DNA of 64,000 nucleotides from SZUA-318 sp964412015 (GTDB taxonomy: Bacteria > Gemmatimonadota > Gemmatimonadetes > Longimicrobiales > Gaopeijiaceae): positions 1 to 64,000 of the forward strand of contig CAYPMO010000015.1 of NCBI GenBank assembly GCA_964412015.1, given 5' to 3'. The position numbers were made by a program, and so were the translations under genes. The notes below the pieces were generated by a model. The model was not told the DNA's origin. It saw only the letters and a list, made by a program, of their open reading frames with translations, and made no database searches. Position 1 is the first letter of the stretch. Each line of letters opens with the position of its first letter. Positions 7,580 through 16,402 of the stretch are shown here, piece by piece.

Positions 7580-9033
7580 GGCATGGTCCCTTCGAGCGGG
7601 TTCTTGATGTGGCACGCCAGGCAGGTACGGGGACTCTGCTCCCACGCGCGCTGGGCGTCGAAGCCCGGCGGGTGCGGGCTGATCTTGAACGCCCCCAGCA
7701 CTCCGTGGCACTGCGTGCAGTCGCTCTGCTTGTGGCACGTGGTGCAGCTCTCCAGGTTCTGGCGCGCGGCCTGGCCGTGCTGGAGCAGCCAGACCGATCC
7801 ACCCTCGTGATACCCCGGCCCCAACCGCCCCACGCTGGTCAGGCCGGACTGAACGTGGCAACTGCGGCAGAATACCTGCGTATCGTGGCAGCTGGCGCAC
7901 TCGGTCTCCCTTCCGAAGGCGTCCGCCCCATGGCGGGCCACGTAACCGACCGGATGGTAGCCGCCCCCGACCGGACCGTCGTGGCAGTCCACGCAGAACG
8001 ACTCGACGTGGCACGTGTTGCACGAGGCGGGATCGCCGGCCGCCAGCGCCGGGTGCGCTTCCATGAAGAAGAAGCTCTCGTGGCTCTCCGGTGCCCGGAG
8101 CTCGACCCCCACACCGGGAGCGACCACGTCGGCACGAGAGGGGAGCGTCGCGATCTGGGCCGGTGCGGGCTCGATATGGCAGGCCATGCAGTCGTCGCTG
8201 GTATGGCATGTCGCGCACGCGACGCGGGAAGCCTGCGCCCCGTGCAGGGAGAGCCACTCCTCGGCCTCATGGCTGGCCGGTACGCTGTAGTGGGCCGGGG
8301 CCGGCGGCAGCTCCATGCCCTCCGGGGCGTAGGGGAGCCCCGCGATCTCCGGTCTGTCCGTGTCCACGTGGCACGCCACGCAGCGGTCCGCCGTGTGGCA
8401 CGTCGCGCAGCGGTCCAGGTCCGCCGTGGCCGCCACCCCGTGCCCCCCACTCGCGAAGGCGGGATCGGCGTGGTCGGCGGGAGCCTCCATGGCCTCGAGG
8501 TGGGTCCGCGAGAACCCCGACTCCGCCAGCGGGACGTGACACGTGGAGCACTGGGCGTCGACCTGGTGATCCTGGGCCTCGTGGGCATGGCAGGACAGGC
8601 AGGTCGCGACCTGGATCGCCGACGAGACCGCCATGCGCTGGCCGCCGGGAGGCACATGGCATGTCTGACAAGACTGCTCGGGGTCGCCCACGCCCTCCAG
8701 GAGCGCTGCGTGCCGATCGTGGCTGAAGTTCAGGTTGTCTACCCGGTCGGTCGGCCCGCGCCACGAGACGCGCGGCTGGGTCGTGCCGTCATGGCAACGT
8801 GCGCACAAGTCGGGCGAGGGATAGAACTTCTCGACGTCGCCGGTCGGGATCCCCTCGTGGCAGCCGGTGCAGAGCGGGAACAACCTCTGGTGCAGCTCGT
8901 GTGGGAACGCGGGCTCCTGGCGCGCGGCCGCGAAGAGGGTCGCGCCGGCGGAGAGGACCGCCAGCGCGACGAGTGCCAGCCGCACGACGCCCGCCCGCGC
9001 GCCCGCCGCCCGGTCACGTCCGGCGCCGTTCAT
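7576..9033 (-). CDS. Sixteen-heme cytochrome c with tandem heme pairs
   Basis: 485 residues with an N-terminal hydrophobic signal segment (about 15-36). There are 16 CXXCH motifs. In the C-terminal two thirds, ten of them are arranged as five close pairs with only 4-5 residues between the two motifs: CATCH/CVACH, CATCH/CMACH, CNTCH/CVDCH, CASCH/CRSCH and CTTCH/CTQCH. Such spacing places neighbouring hemes within electron-tunnelling distance. The start at 9033 overlaps the stop of the beta-barrel gene, so barrel and cytochrome are made together. In known porin-cytochrome conduits a barrel sheathes a multiheme protein; this is a candidate for such a pair, with no close family recognised. Confidence 0.85.
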   Translation of the reverse strand: MNGAGRDRAAGARAGVVRLALVALAVLSAGATLFAAARQEPAFPHELHQRLFPLCTGCHEGIPTGDVEKFYPSPDLCARCHDGTTQPRVSWRGPTDRVDNLNFSHDRHAALLEGVGDPEQSCQTCHVPPGGQRMAVSSAIQVATCLSCHAHEAQDHQVDAQCSTCHVPLAESGFSRTHLEAMEAPADHADPAFASGGHGVAATADLDRCATCHTADRCVACHVDTDRPEIAGLPYAPEGMELPPAPAHYSVPASHEAEEWLSLHGAQASRVACATCHTSDDCMACHIEPAPAQIATLPSRADVVAPGVGVELRAPESHESFFFMEAHPALAAGDPASCNTCHVESFCVDCHDGPVGGGYHPVGYVARHGADAFGRETECASCHDTQVFCRSCHVQSGLTSVGRLGPGYHEGGSVWLLQHGQAARQNLESCTTCHKQSDCTQCHGVLGAFKISPHPPGFDAQRAWEQSPRTCLACHIKNPLEGTMP

Positions 9034-10529
9034 CGTACCTTCCTCCGGTTCGCGAGACCCGGGTCTTCTCCGATCGCGATGCGGAGCGACGTCCAGGCGC
9101 GCGCCTGATCCCACGGGCTCGTAAAGGTCGAGCCTCCGTCGCGGTGTCGGAGCAGGGACGCTCCGCCCATCAACGAGGTCCGGCTCGTCACGTCGAAGTC
9201 GAATGAGAATCCGCCTCCGAACGCTCGGCCGTCTCCCACCCGGAACTCCTCGACCTGCTGGAACGTCGTGCCGGTGAGCGAGAGGGCCAGGCGCTCCCAC
9301 GCATCGAATCGTACCGAGAGGTCGGCGGAGCTCAGGAAGGCGCCCGGGCCCCACTCGAGACGGTAGGCTCCATCGACCGTCCAACCCGGCCTGGCCTGCC
9401 ACCGTGCTCCCGCGTTGGCGCGCCACCCGGTGTCGGAAAGAGGCCCCAGGAGCACCTGAGTGTCGGTGTCTCCGTACGAGCGGCGGCCGGCCGAGGCCCA
9501 CACGCCGAGCGTGGAGCCCCTGGCCCAGCTCCCGCGTAGCTCCAGCTCGGAGTACGAGACCGGATCGAAGAAGCCCCAGATCGTGGAGAGCTGGAAATAG
9601 GGGACGTAGCGCCGGGCCGTGGCCTCGACGAGGATGCGGCCGTTCTCAAGCGGAACGGCCACCGTCAGGTAGCTCTTTCCGAGCCGCTGGAAGCCGAAAT
9701 CGTAGTCGAGCGAGCCGGTGATCCGGACGCCGGGCAGCGCGCTGACCACGTCCACCGATCCCCGCTCACCCGCGAGGCCGGAGCGGTCGGCGAGCATCTC
9801 CCGGTGGTAGCGGGCGGTGAATACGGCTCGGCTCAGGCGCTTTCTCAGCGACGCACCGAAGAGGTAGACCCCCTCGTCCACGAAGAAGTCCTCGATCCCT
9901 CGGAGGGCCTCGTTCGTCGGCTCGCGGAGCCCACGCGCGAGGCTCCGCCCACCGTAGGCCTCCACCTGCGTGCCGAGCATGGCATATCCCACGCTGGCTC
10001 CGTCGAACGCGGAGAACCCGAGCCCGGATCGGAGCTCCTGGCGTCCGACGCGGACGGTGAACCGGCCGCGGAGGAGCTGAGCGTACCCGACGAGCGCGTC
10101 GAAGGCGTCGTCCGAGCGCGGCCACAGCAGGTCGCTCCCGGCGTGCGCGCGTCCACGGACGTACGCGGTGAAGCTAAGGCCCTGCATACCGAAGCCCCAC
10201 GCCGTGAAGCTCACGTCCTGGGTCCCCGCCACCACCTGGTCCTTGGCGAGGGGAACGTACTCCGTGCACCATGCGCCCGTGAAGCACGAAACCTGCCGTC
10301 CCTCATACCAGTATTGTCCCGCCGTGTCCACGAGCACGTCGGCACGCGCGATGGAGTCCTGCCCGAACGGCCTGAGCTCGACCATCTGTACGGTGGTGCT
10401 CGTCCACCCCCGCAGGCCCTGTGCGTGCACGGGCGTGGGGCCGCAAGTGAGCACGAAGCCCACCGCCAGGAGCAACGCCGACGCGCTCCTGCACGCGGAC
10501 AGAACGAGGCTCTCCCGCCGACGGCTCAT
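9030..10529 (-). CDS. Outer-membrane beta-barrel protein of the cytochrome locus
   Basis: 499 residues with a signal peptide (about 1-38, ending PVHAQ). The remainder is made of alternating amphipathic strands rich in aromatic residues and Gly, with phrases such as RFTVRVGRQEL, SYLTVAVPLENG and ARWQARPGWTVDG, and no membrane helix. This is typical of porin-like barrels; it carries no CXXCH. Its ATG (10529) overlaps the stop of the 20-heme gene and its stop overlaps the start of the 16-heme gene. I do not recognise it as MtrB/PioB by sequence, but its position between two multiheme genes makes an analogous conduit role likely. Confidence 0.75.
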   Translation of the reverse strand: MSRRRESLVLSACRSASALLLAVGFVLTCGPTPVHAQGLRGWTSTTVQMVELRPFGQDSIARADVLVDTAGQYWYEGRQVSCFTGAWCTEYVPLAKDQVVAGTQDVSFTAWGFGMQGLSFTAYVRGRAHAGSDLLWPRSDDAFDALVGYAQLLRGRFTVRVGRQELRSGLGFSAFDGASVGYAMLGTQVEAYGGRSLARGLREPTNEALRGIEDFFVDEGVYLFGASLRKRLSRAVFTARYHREMLADRSGLAGERGSVDVVSALPGVRITGSLDYDFGFQRLGKSYLTVAVPLENGRILVEATARRYVPYFQLSTIWGFFDPVSYSELELRGSWARGSTLGVWASAGRRSYGDTDTQVLLGPLSDTGWRANAGARWQARPGWTVDGAYRLEWGPGAFLSSADLSVRFDAWERLALSLTGTTFQQVEEFRVGDGRAFGGGFSFDFDVTSRTSLMGGASLLRHRDGGSTFTSPWDQARAWTSLRIAIGEDPGLANRRKVR

Positions 10530-12283
10530 GAGAGTCTCTCCACCCCCGCGCCGCGGGGGCTCGGCATCGAGTGACACTCCACGCAGATGCGGCCTGGCCG
10601 GTGGCTCTGCAGTTCCTGGTGGCAGACCAGGCAGGCCGTGCGCGTCTGGGGGACGGGTCGGAACGGTGGGTTACGGTGGCAGGACGCTCCGGAGCACGTC
10701 ACGTGGGCTTCCGCGGTAGGATGCACGCGCGCGGGTGGCGGTCGGTGGCAGGACGCGCAATCGGCCTTCGGGTCGTGATGGTCCTGGTGGCACCCCGTGC
10801 AGTCCACGTTCGCGGCCGACAGCGCCAACCCCTCCGTGTGGCAGATGCCGCACGCGATGGTCCCGTGGGTCTCGTGCGGGAAGCTCATGACTCGCTCGGG
10901 ATCCGGCCTACCCACGGAGAACGTGACCGCACGGACCTGCCGGAACGCACCCGTGGGCATCTCCGAGGCCTCGTGACAGCGCGCGCAGTCGTCGGCGAGG
11001 GGCGCGCGGTGGTGGCACCCCCGGCAGTCGTCCAGCGTCACCACGGAGAGCCCTCCGTGCCTGTCCTGGCTCCTGTGGCAGTTCACGCAGTCCACGGTTC
11101 GGTGCTGGGCGTGGCTGAACGTGGGGAGCTGCTGGACCTGCCGGAGCTCGTGCGACCACCACCCGATCCCCACCCCGGTCACCGGAAGCCGTGAGAGGGC
11201 GAAGGACACCCAGGACGCGGGCTCGTGCTCCCCGGAGCCCTGGCGTCCGGGAGCGTGCGGCCGGACGAGGTCGGGGAGCGCGTGTGCCCGGGCGTCGATG
11301 CTGTCGCGATCGAGGTCCTGGTGGCAGTCCAGGCACCGGTTGCCGTCGACCTTGAAATCGTGGGCCTTGTGGCACCAGGTGCAGTCCTCCAGCACGCCCG
11401 GCTGCAGTCCGCGATGCATCGGGGAAAGCGTGGCCGCCTGGGTGTGGCATCCCGCGTTGGCGCAGGACCGGACCGCCTCGGCGGATGTCCCCTGCTCGTG
11501 CGGGTTGTGGCACGCCGCGCAGACGCCCTCGTGGGGATCGGGACGGGGCATGTCCACGAGCGCGCGCATCGCGTGGCAGCTGAAGCACTCCTCCCGGTCC
11601 GGGAGGATGGCGGCCTCGACATCATCGCCGAGAATCGCCGTGCGCGCACCGGCCGTGTTCACGGGCGCGAGGAAGCTGTGGCAGGCCGCGCAGTGGATGG
11701 TCAGGTCGCTCATCCCCGCCAGAAGGATCTTCTTGTCCTCGTGGCAGCCGGACTGCGCGCACGTCCTGTCGATGGGCGCGAACTCATGCAACGATGTGGA
11801 GTGGCACTCCACACACTGGAGCCCCTCGAGCGAGGGATCGTCGGACTCCAGGTGCGCCTTGTGTCCCGCCGAGCCCGCGATGAGCCGCCACTTGTCCGCA
11901 TCGCCGTCGATGTGGCAGTGGGCGCACCGCTCGTTCGGGACCTCGGCGTGGGCCGCGAGCTCCTCGGGGTTCTCGACGATCTGCGTGAGCGCCATCCTGC
12001 TCCGCGTCACGAGCGTCGGCTGATGGCACTCCTTGCAGCCGAGCCCCTGATGGGCGCTCCGCGCGAAGAGCTCATAGGGCTCGCGCATCAGGTGGCACGA
12101 CATGCAGAAATCGTTGTCGTGCTGCACGTAGTCGTACGTCCGATACGCGTAGTAGCCGCCCGCGCCCACGCCCGCCAACACGACCACACCGATGCCGGCC
12201 AGCGTGGGCGCGGTGAGGTTCGCCGCCCACGCGGACACCCGTCCGGGGATCGAGGCGAGCGCGCCGAGGACCCGGTCTAGCAC
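10526..12283 (-). CDS. Twenty-heme membrane-anchored cytochrome c with NapC/NirT-like N-terminus
   Basis: 585 residues. One uncleaved membrane helix (about 26-47) is followed by DNDFCMSCHLMREPY, the signature of NapC/NirT-type quinol-oxidising cytochromes. Altogether there are 17 CXXCH and three CX4CH motifs (CAQSGCH, CANAGCH, CSGASCH), so 20 hemes are predicted, well above the 4-5 of NapC. The last three sites (CSGASCH, CLVCH, CVECH) repeat the end of the 10-heme lipoprotein. It starts 7 bp after the 9-heme lipoprotein and its stop overlaps the barrel start. It could take electrons from the membrane quinol pool directly or bridge the periplasm; both are inferred. Confidence 0.85.
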   Translation of the reverse strand: MLDRVLGALASIPGRVSAWAANLTAPTLAGIGVVVLAGVGAGGYYAYRTYDYVQHDNDFCMSCHLMREPYELFARSAHQGLGCKECHQPTLVTRSRMALTQIVENPEELAAHAEVPNERCAHCHIDGDADKWRLIAGSAGHKAHLESDDPSLEGLQCVECHSTSLHEFAPIDRTCAQSGCHEDKKILLAGMSDLTIHCAACHSFLAPVNTAGARTAILGDDVEAAILPDREECFSCHAMRALVDMPRPDPHEGVCAACHNPHEQGTSAEAVRSCANAGCHTQAATLSPMHRGLQPGVLEDCTWCHKAHDFKVDGNRCLDCHQDLDRDSIDARAHALPDLVRPHAPGRQGSGEHEPASWVSFALSRLPVTGVGIGWWSHELRQVQQLPTFSHAQHRTVDCVNCHRSQDRHGGLSVVTLDDCRGCHHRAPLADDCARCHEASEMPTGAFRQVRAVTFSVGRPDPERVMSFPHETHGTIACGICHTEGLALSAANVDCTGCHQDHHDPKADCASCHRPPPARVHPTAEAHVTCSGASCHRNPPFRPVPQTRTACLVCHQELQSHRPGRICVECHSMPSPRGAGVERLS

Positions 12284-12290
12284 GCCGACC

Positions 12291-13700
12291 TCAGTGCTCC
12301 GCGCCGGTCAGCGCAGGCTCCAGGCTCACGCCGGTGACCTGCCGGAGCCCGTAGACCTCCTGTAACTCCTCGATGGTCGCGATGAGCAGTTTCTCGATGA
12401 GGAACGGGTTGTGGACGACCGCTCCATCCATGAGCGCGAGCTCACGGTTGTAGCGCGCACCCTCGCCAACGCTCGTGCGGCCGTCCATCGAGCTGAACTC
12501 CGACGCCGGTACCTCCGCCAGCAGGACGCTCAACTCCGCGATCAGGTCGCCTACACGGTCCTCCGCCCGCGCCCGCGCCGCACGCGCGATGTCCTGTGAG
12601 CCGTGGCACCCCGCACCCGTGCAGGAGCGATAGTCTCGCTCGTCGTCGTCGCAGCCCGAGGCGGAGATCGGACGGCCGGACGCGTCCACGCAGGGCGTCG
12701 CCCAGAACCGGTGACCGGTATCCCGGAACGTCACGGCTCGGTCCGCGCCCTCGACCGTGCGCGGCGCGCTGTGGCACGAGACGCACAGGGTGGAGTTCGA
12801 CGCGGCGGTCCCATGGGTCGCGGAGACGCGCCCCTGGAGGGAGGCGGGCCTCCAGCCAGCGTCACCGAGCAGGACCGTTCCCTGTCCCGCGTGAGGCATG
12901 CCGGCGAAGTCGAGGCTGGGGCGATCCTGGTGGCACCGCATGCACAGGTTGGTCTCGAGGCTCTCGGTGCGCACCGAGAACCTGAGGCTGGCGTCGTGCT
13001 CGCTTCCGTGCGGGTCGTGGCACACGGCGCAGGTCACGGCGACCTTGCCCGTCGTTGTGGCCTTCTCCGCGAAGTCGGTATCCACCGCCCAGGCCCTCAT
13101 GGCGCCGTCACCGGAATGGCAGGCCGTGCACGAAGCGTTGGCTGCGAGCGGGCTCAAGCGGGAATGGCGGGATGCGGCCCATTCCTCGAGCTGAGGCTGC
13201 GCGGTTCCCGTGTGGCACTCTCCGCACCCCGTGGCGAGGCCCGTCCCCACCGCCAGCGGAGCCGAGGGCAGCTTCGCCTGCGACGGAGCTCCGATGTGCT
13301 CGAGTCCCGCGCCGTGGCACGCCTCGCACTGTACGTCCTCGTAGCGCTTCTCCTTCGTAGCGTGGTAGCCGGCCAAGGCCGTAGCGGCGTTTCCGAGCTC
13401 GTTGGTCGAGTGGCACGCCTCGCACGACGCATCGGCTCCCCCGCTTTCCTGGAGGTCCTTCCAGGCCTTCGCGTGCCCGGTCGCGAGCCACTCCGCCTGC
13501 TTCTCGACGTGGCAGGTCCCGCAGTACGTCAGCGCGGCCTCGTGATCCTGATAACCCACGAAGCCCGCCGCAGCCGACGGTATCTCGCCCGGATCGTCGT
13601 GGGGATCCTCGTAGATGACCTTCTCGTCCACGCAGGCCGCGAACGGAAGGACTGCGAGCACGAGCACGGACGCCAGGGCCTGGCCCGACTGGATCCTCAT
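12291..13700 (-). CDS. Nine-heme cytochrome c lipoprotein, first gene of the cytochrome operon
   Basis: 469 residues from the ATG at 13700. The leader ends in LPFAAC, so Cys23 is a probable lipid anchor. Eight CXXCH motifs (CGTCH, CEACH, CEACH, CGECH, CTACH, CAVCH, CMRCH, CVSCH) and one CX4CH (CTGAGCH) follow. The first part, with TYCGTCHVEKQAEW and a GHAKAW phrase, resembles cytochrome c554-type and related multiheme families. After the last heme about 100 residues are helical and heme-free (from about 370). The gene opens a run of coupled genes. Lipidation could place it on the outer membrane near the barrel, possibly as the outermost wire; its topology is unknown. Confidence 0.82.
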   Translation of the reverse strand: MRIQSGQALASVLVLAVLPFAACVDEKVIYEDPHDDPGEIPSAAAGFVGYQDHEAALTYCGTCHVEKQAEWLATGHAKAWKDLQESGGADASCEACHSTNELGNAATALAGYHATKEKRYEDVQCEACHGAGLEHIGAPSQAKLPSAPLAVGTGLATGCGECHTGTAQPQLEEWAASRHSRLSPLAANASCTACHSGDGAMRAWAVDTDFAEKATTTGKVAVTCAVCHDPHGSEHDASLRFSVRTESLETNLCMRCHQDRPSLDFAGMPHAGQGTVLLGDAGWRPASLQGRVSATHGTAASNSTLCVSCHSAPRTVEGADRAVTFRDTGHRFWATPCVDASGRPISASGCDDDERDYRSCTGAGCHGSQDIARAARARAEDRVGDLIAELSVLLAEVPASEFSSMDGRTSVGEGARYNRELALMDGAVVHNPFLIEKLLIATIEELQEVYGLRQVTGVSLEPALTGAEH

Positions 13701-13978
13701 TCGTTTGCTCCGATCTGCCGGACCCGGTGGAGCCGGAGTCCGCTCGATGAGCTGCAACGGGAGGGTCGCGGGACGATAGAGCGACCCAGGGCCCGAAGCA
13801 AGCCGAAACTCCGCAGGAATACGGATACTCGTCCAGGCGATTCTACCACAGCCGCGCACCTCCGTGCAGGGGGGGCCTTTCCCATCGGCCGTGTCGGGAT
13901 TCTTCCCCCCACAGTGAACCCTGGGTCCCTCGAAAAGCCGGCCCCTCCCGACGCGGCGCGACCGCGCTCCGGGCGACC

Positions 13979-15166
13979 CTAGAAGGCCGAGATTCCCGTG
14001 AGCATGTGACCCAGGGCGAGCGCGTGGATGTCATCCGTACCCTCGTACGTGTACACCGACTCCAGGTTAGCCATGTGCCTCATCGAGTGATACTCCACGA
14101 GGATGCCGTTCGCGCCGAGCAAGCGCCGGGCCTCCCGAGCGATATCGCAGGCCATGTCCACGTTGGCCCTCTTGGCCAGGGAGACCTGCTGGTGCGTCAT
14201 CGTGCCCTCGTCCTTCAATCGGCCCAGCCGGTACACCAGGAGCTGGCCCTGGGTGATGCGCGTGAGCATGTCGGCCAGCCGCACCTGCTGGATCTGCTTG
14301 CCGCCGATCGGCCCGCCGAACATGACCCGCTCCTTCGAATAGGAAACCGCCTCGTGGAAGCAGGCCATGGCCGCTCCGACGGCACCCCACGCGATGCCGT
14401 AGCGGGCCTGGGTGAGGCACATCAGCGGGTGTTTGAGCCCGCCGGTGCTCCCGGGGAGCATCGCATGTTCCGGAAGCCTGACGTCCTGCAGCACGAGCTC
14501 GCTGGTATCCGACGCCAACAGGGAGAGCTTGCCCTTCTGGTCACGGGCGCTGAACCCGGGCGTGTCGGTGGGGACGACGAAGCCCCGGATCGATTTCGCG
14601 TCCCCCTGAGAACCGGTTTGCGCCCACACCACGGCGACGTCGGCGAGCGAGCCGTTCGTGATCCACATCTTGGATCCGTTGAGGACCCAGCCGTCGGCCG
14701 TCTTCTCCGCACGGGTGATCATGCCGGCCGGGTTGGACCCGTAATCCGGCTCGGTGAGGCCGTAGCAACCCACGGCCTCGCCGGACGCGAGCTTGGGAAG
14801 CCAGGTCAGCCTCTGCTCCTCCGACCCGAACTCGTAGATCGGATACATGACCAACCCGCCCTGGACCGAGGCGAACGACCGGATCCCGGAGTCGCCGCGC
14901 TCGAGCTCCTGCATGATGAGCCCATAGGCGACGTTGTTGAGCTCGGCGCATCCGTACTTCTCGGGGAGGTTGGCGCCCAGGGCCCCCAGCTCCCCCATCT
15001 CAGGGATGAGCTCGGCCGGCACGCGGCGCTGGATATACGCCTCACCGATGATCGGGATCAGGCGGTCCTCCACCCACGCGCGCACCGTGTCGCGCACCAT
15101 CCGCTCCTCCTCGGAGAGGAGGGAGTCGATGTCGTAGAAGTCGATGCCTTGGAAGCGAGCGCCCAT
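13979..15166 (-). CDS. gcdH: Glutaryl-CoA dehydrogenase
   Basis: The 395-residue acyl-CoA dehydrogenase family enzyme would oxidise and decarboxylate glutaryl-CoA to crotonyl-CoA with FAD in lysine and tryptophan breakdown. Typical phrases are SVQGGLVMYPIYEFGSEEQ near residue 95-115, GLTEPDYGSNP, LNGSKMWITNG for FAD and substrate binding, and near the C-terminus TYEGTDDIHAL, whose Glu is the catalytic base position of this subfamily. The end TGISAF is also characteristic. Length is normal. It stands alone between the cytochrome locus and small envelope genes, which fits an amino-acid-degrading organism. Confidence 0.88.
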   Translation of the reverse strand: MGARFQGIDFYDIDSLLSEEERMVRDTVRAWVEDRLIPIIGEAYIQRRVPAELIPEMGELGALGANLPEKYGCAELNNVAYGLIMQELERGDSGIRSFASVQGGLVMYPIYEFGSEEQRLTWLPKLASGEAVGCYGLTEPDYGSNPAGMITRAEKTADGWVLNGSKMWITNGSLADVAVVWAQTGSQGDAKSIRGFVVPTDTPGFSARDQKGKLSLLASDTSELVLQDVRLPEHAMLPGSTGGLKHPLMCLTQARYGIAWGAVGAAMACFHEAVSYSKERVMFGGPIGGKQIQQVRLADMLTRITQGQLLVYRLGRLKDEGTMTHQQVSLAKRANVDMACDIAREARRLLGANGILVEYHSMRHMANLESVYTYEGTDDIHALALGHMLTGISAF

Positions 15167-15203
15167 CGTCGTCGGTGTCGGAGGGTGGACAGAATCTACA
15201 AAT

Positions 15204-15566
15204 TTACGCCTCTCGGCCCTGGGAGGGAGTGCCGCGCGCGTCCGCGCCCGGCGCCCCGGTCCGTGCGTAGCGGATGATCCCGTACGTGATCTCCCGCCCC
15301 AGGCGGCCTCCGATCCAGACGGCCGCGAGCACGGTAGCGACCCAACCGGACGTCACGATGTCGGTGGGCCGGATCACCAGCAAGATGTACGCCGCCACGA
15401 ACGCCCCGAAGACGATCCCCTCCCCCCATCCCCACAACGCCGCGCGCTCACGCGCTTTCCGGCGGCATTCGGCGCACCAGAGGAGGCGGTCCAACTCCAC
15501 GACGTCCTTCCGCTCGCCACAACGATGGCACAGCGCGGTCTCGTCGGACGACGACACCCCGCTCAC
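15204..15566 (-). CDS. Small zinc-ribbon membrane protein of unknown function
   Basis: 120 residues. A CHRC...CAEC pair near residues 13-37 forms a zinc-ribbon knuckle, followed by two membrane helices (about 51-68 and 76-94) and a polar tail. The GTG start at 15566 overlaps the TGA of the upstream lipoprotein gene (GTGA), so the two are coupled. I do not recognise the family. Confidence 0.6.
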   Translation of the reverse strand: MSGVSSSDETALCHRCGERKDVVELDRLLWCAECRRKARERAALWGWGEGIVFGAFVAAYILLVIRPTDIVTSGWVATVLAAVWIGGRLGREITYGIIRYARTGAPGADARGTPSQGREA

Positions 15567-16198
15567 GTCGTTCCCCGGTGCCCGTCCGGACCTCCGGATC
15601 CGTCGTACCAGAGCAGCTTTCGCGCGAGGGTCTCCGCGGCGGACGCGAGGGCCCTCGGATCGTCCGGGTCGAACGAGCCTCCCTCCTCGATCCCATACCA
15701 CAACACGCGTCCCGTGCGCACATGGATGAGCGCGGCCGAGAGTCGAACCCTCGGGCCCGGGTCCCCGGCCTGCACCCAGGCCCGGATCGGCACCAGGGCG
15801 ACCTCGGCGTCCACCAGGGACGCGAGCCTCAGGAGATCACCGTACAGAGGATCGCCCACGCGCTCGACCTCGGCCCCGCCGAAGGCGCCGACGGAGAGCC
15901 CACGGACGCGGGCGCGGAGGCCCGGGGAGCGGTCCACCGCCTCCTGGAGGCGCGGGGGCAGGATCCATGTCACGCCCTCGCCGCGGCTCCGGATCCCGAA
16001 CGCCAGCTCGGCGTCCACGTCGCCCGAAACGGTGCCGGGCTGCTGGAACGGGAGGACCATGACCGTGCTTCCCCTCAGATCCGGAGGCCTCGGAGAGGCC
16101 CCGGGCTCGGGGGCGGGAGCGTGGCCGCAGGCCGCAACGCCCAGGAGGGTCGTGAGCGCGAGGAGCGAACGGGTCGGACGGGTCGTCGAGCGGCTCAC
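15563..16198 (-). CDS. Lipoprotein of unknown function
   Basis: 211 residues from the GTG at 16198, chosen because GGAGGG lies 4 bases upstream; an in-frame GTG at 16210 is the alternative. The leader ends in LLGVAAC, a lipobox. The mature part begins with a TVMVLPFQ strand and has alternating strands and helices reminiscent of the TolB/CsgG-like N-terminal fold of envelope lipoproteins, but I cannot name a family. It is coupled to the zinc-ribbon gene and divergent from the PadR gene. Confidence 0.6.
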   Translation of the reverse strand: MSRSTTRPTRSLLALTTLLGVAACGHAPAPEPGASPRPPDLRGSTVMVLPFQQPGTVSGDVDAELAFGIRSRGEGVTWILPPRLQEAVDRSPGLRARVRGLSVGAFGGAEVERVGDPLYGDLLRLASLVDAEVALVPIRAWVQAGDPGPRVRLSAALIHVRTGRVLWYGIEEGGSFDPDDPRALASAAETLARKLLWYDGSGGPDGHRGTT

Positions 16199-16334
16199 GG
16201 ATCCCTCCACCGGCGTGCTGTTCCCGCGCCCGACGCTCGCCGGGGCGCGGCCGGACCTGGCGGTCGCCGAGCGAGAGAGCGCCAGCGACCCGTCGAAAGG
16301 TAGAACACAGGCGGAAGCCGTTGAACGGAGGGGA

Positions 16335-16382
16335 TTGCGGAAGCCGGCATCTTTTGCTATGTACCTTGCACTTCTACTTACA
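16335..16382 (+). promoter_or_regulatory. Putative PadR/ADOP promoter with a dyad
   Basis: TTGCGG (16335-16340) and TATGTA (16358-16363) are 17 bp apart, 40 bp before the PadR start. TGTA at 16360-16363 and TACA at 16379-16382 are arranged as an inverted pair overlapping and following the -10 element. PadR regulators usually bind such dyads at their own promoters, so autoregulation is plausible. The match is weak. Confidence 0.35.
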
Positions 16383-16402
16383 GGTGTCCGCGCGGAGGAC
16401 CC

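Noticed and set aside
1864..13700. Known terminal reductase in the cytochrome locus (nosZ, nrfA, octaheme reductases, MtrC)
   Set aside because: No copper-site motifs, no CXXCK heme site and no clear decaheme MtrC pattern were found; the locus is left without an assigned terminal acceptor.
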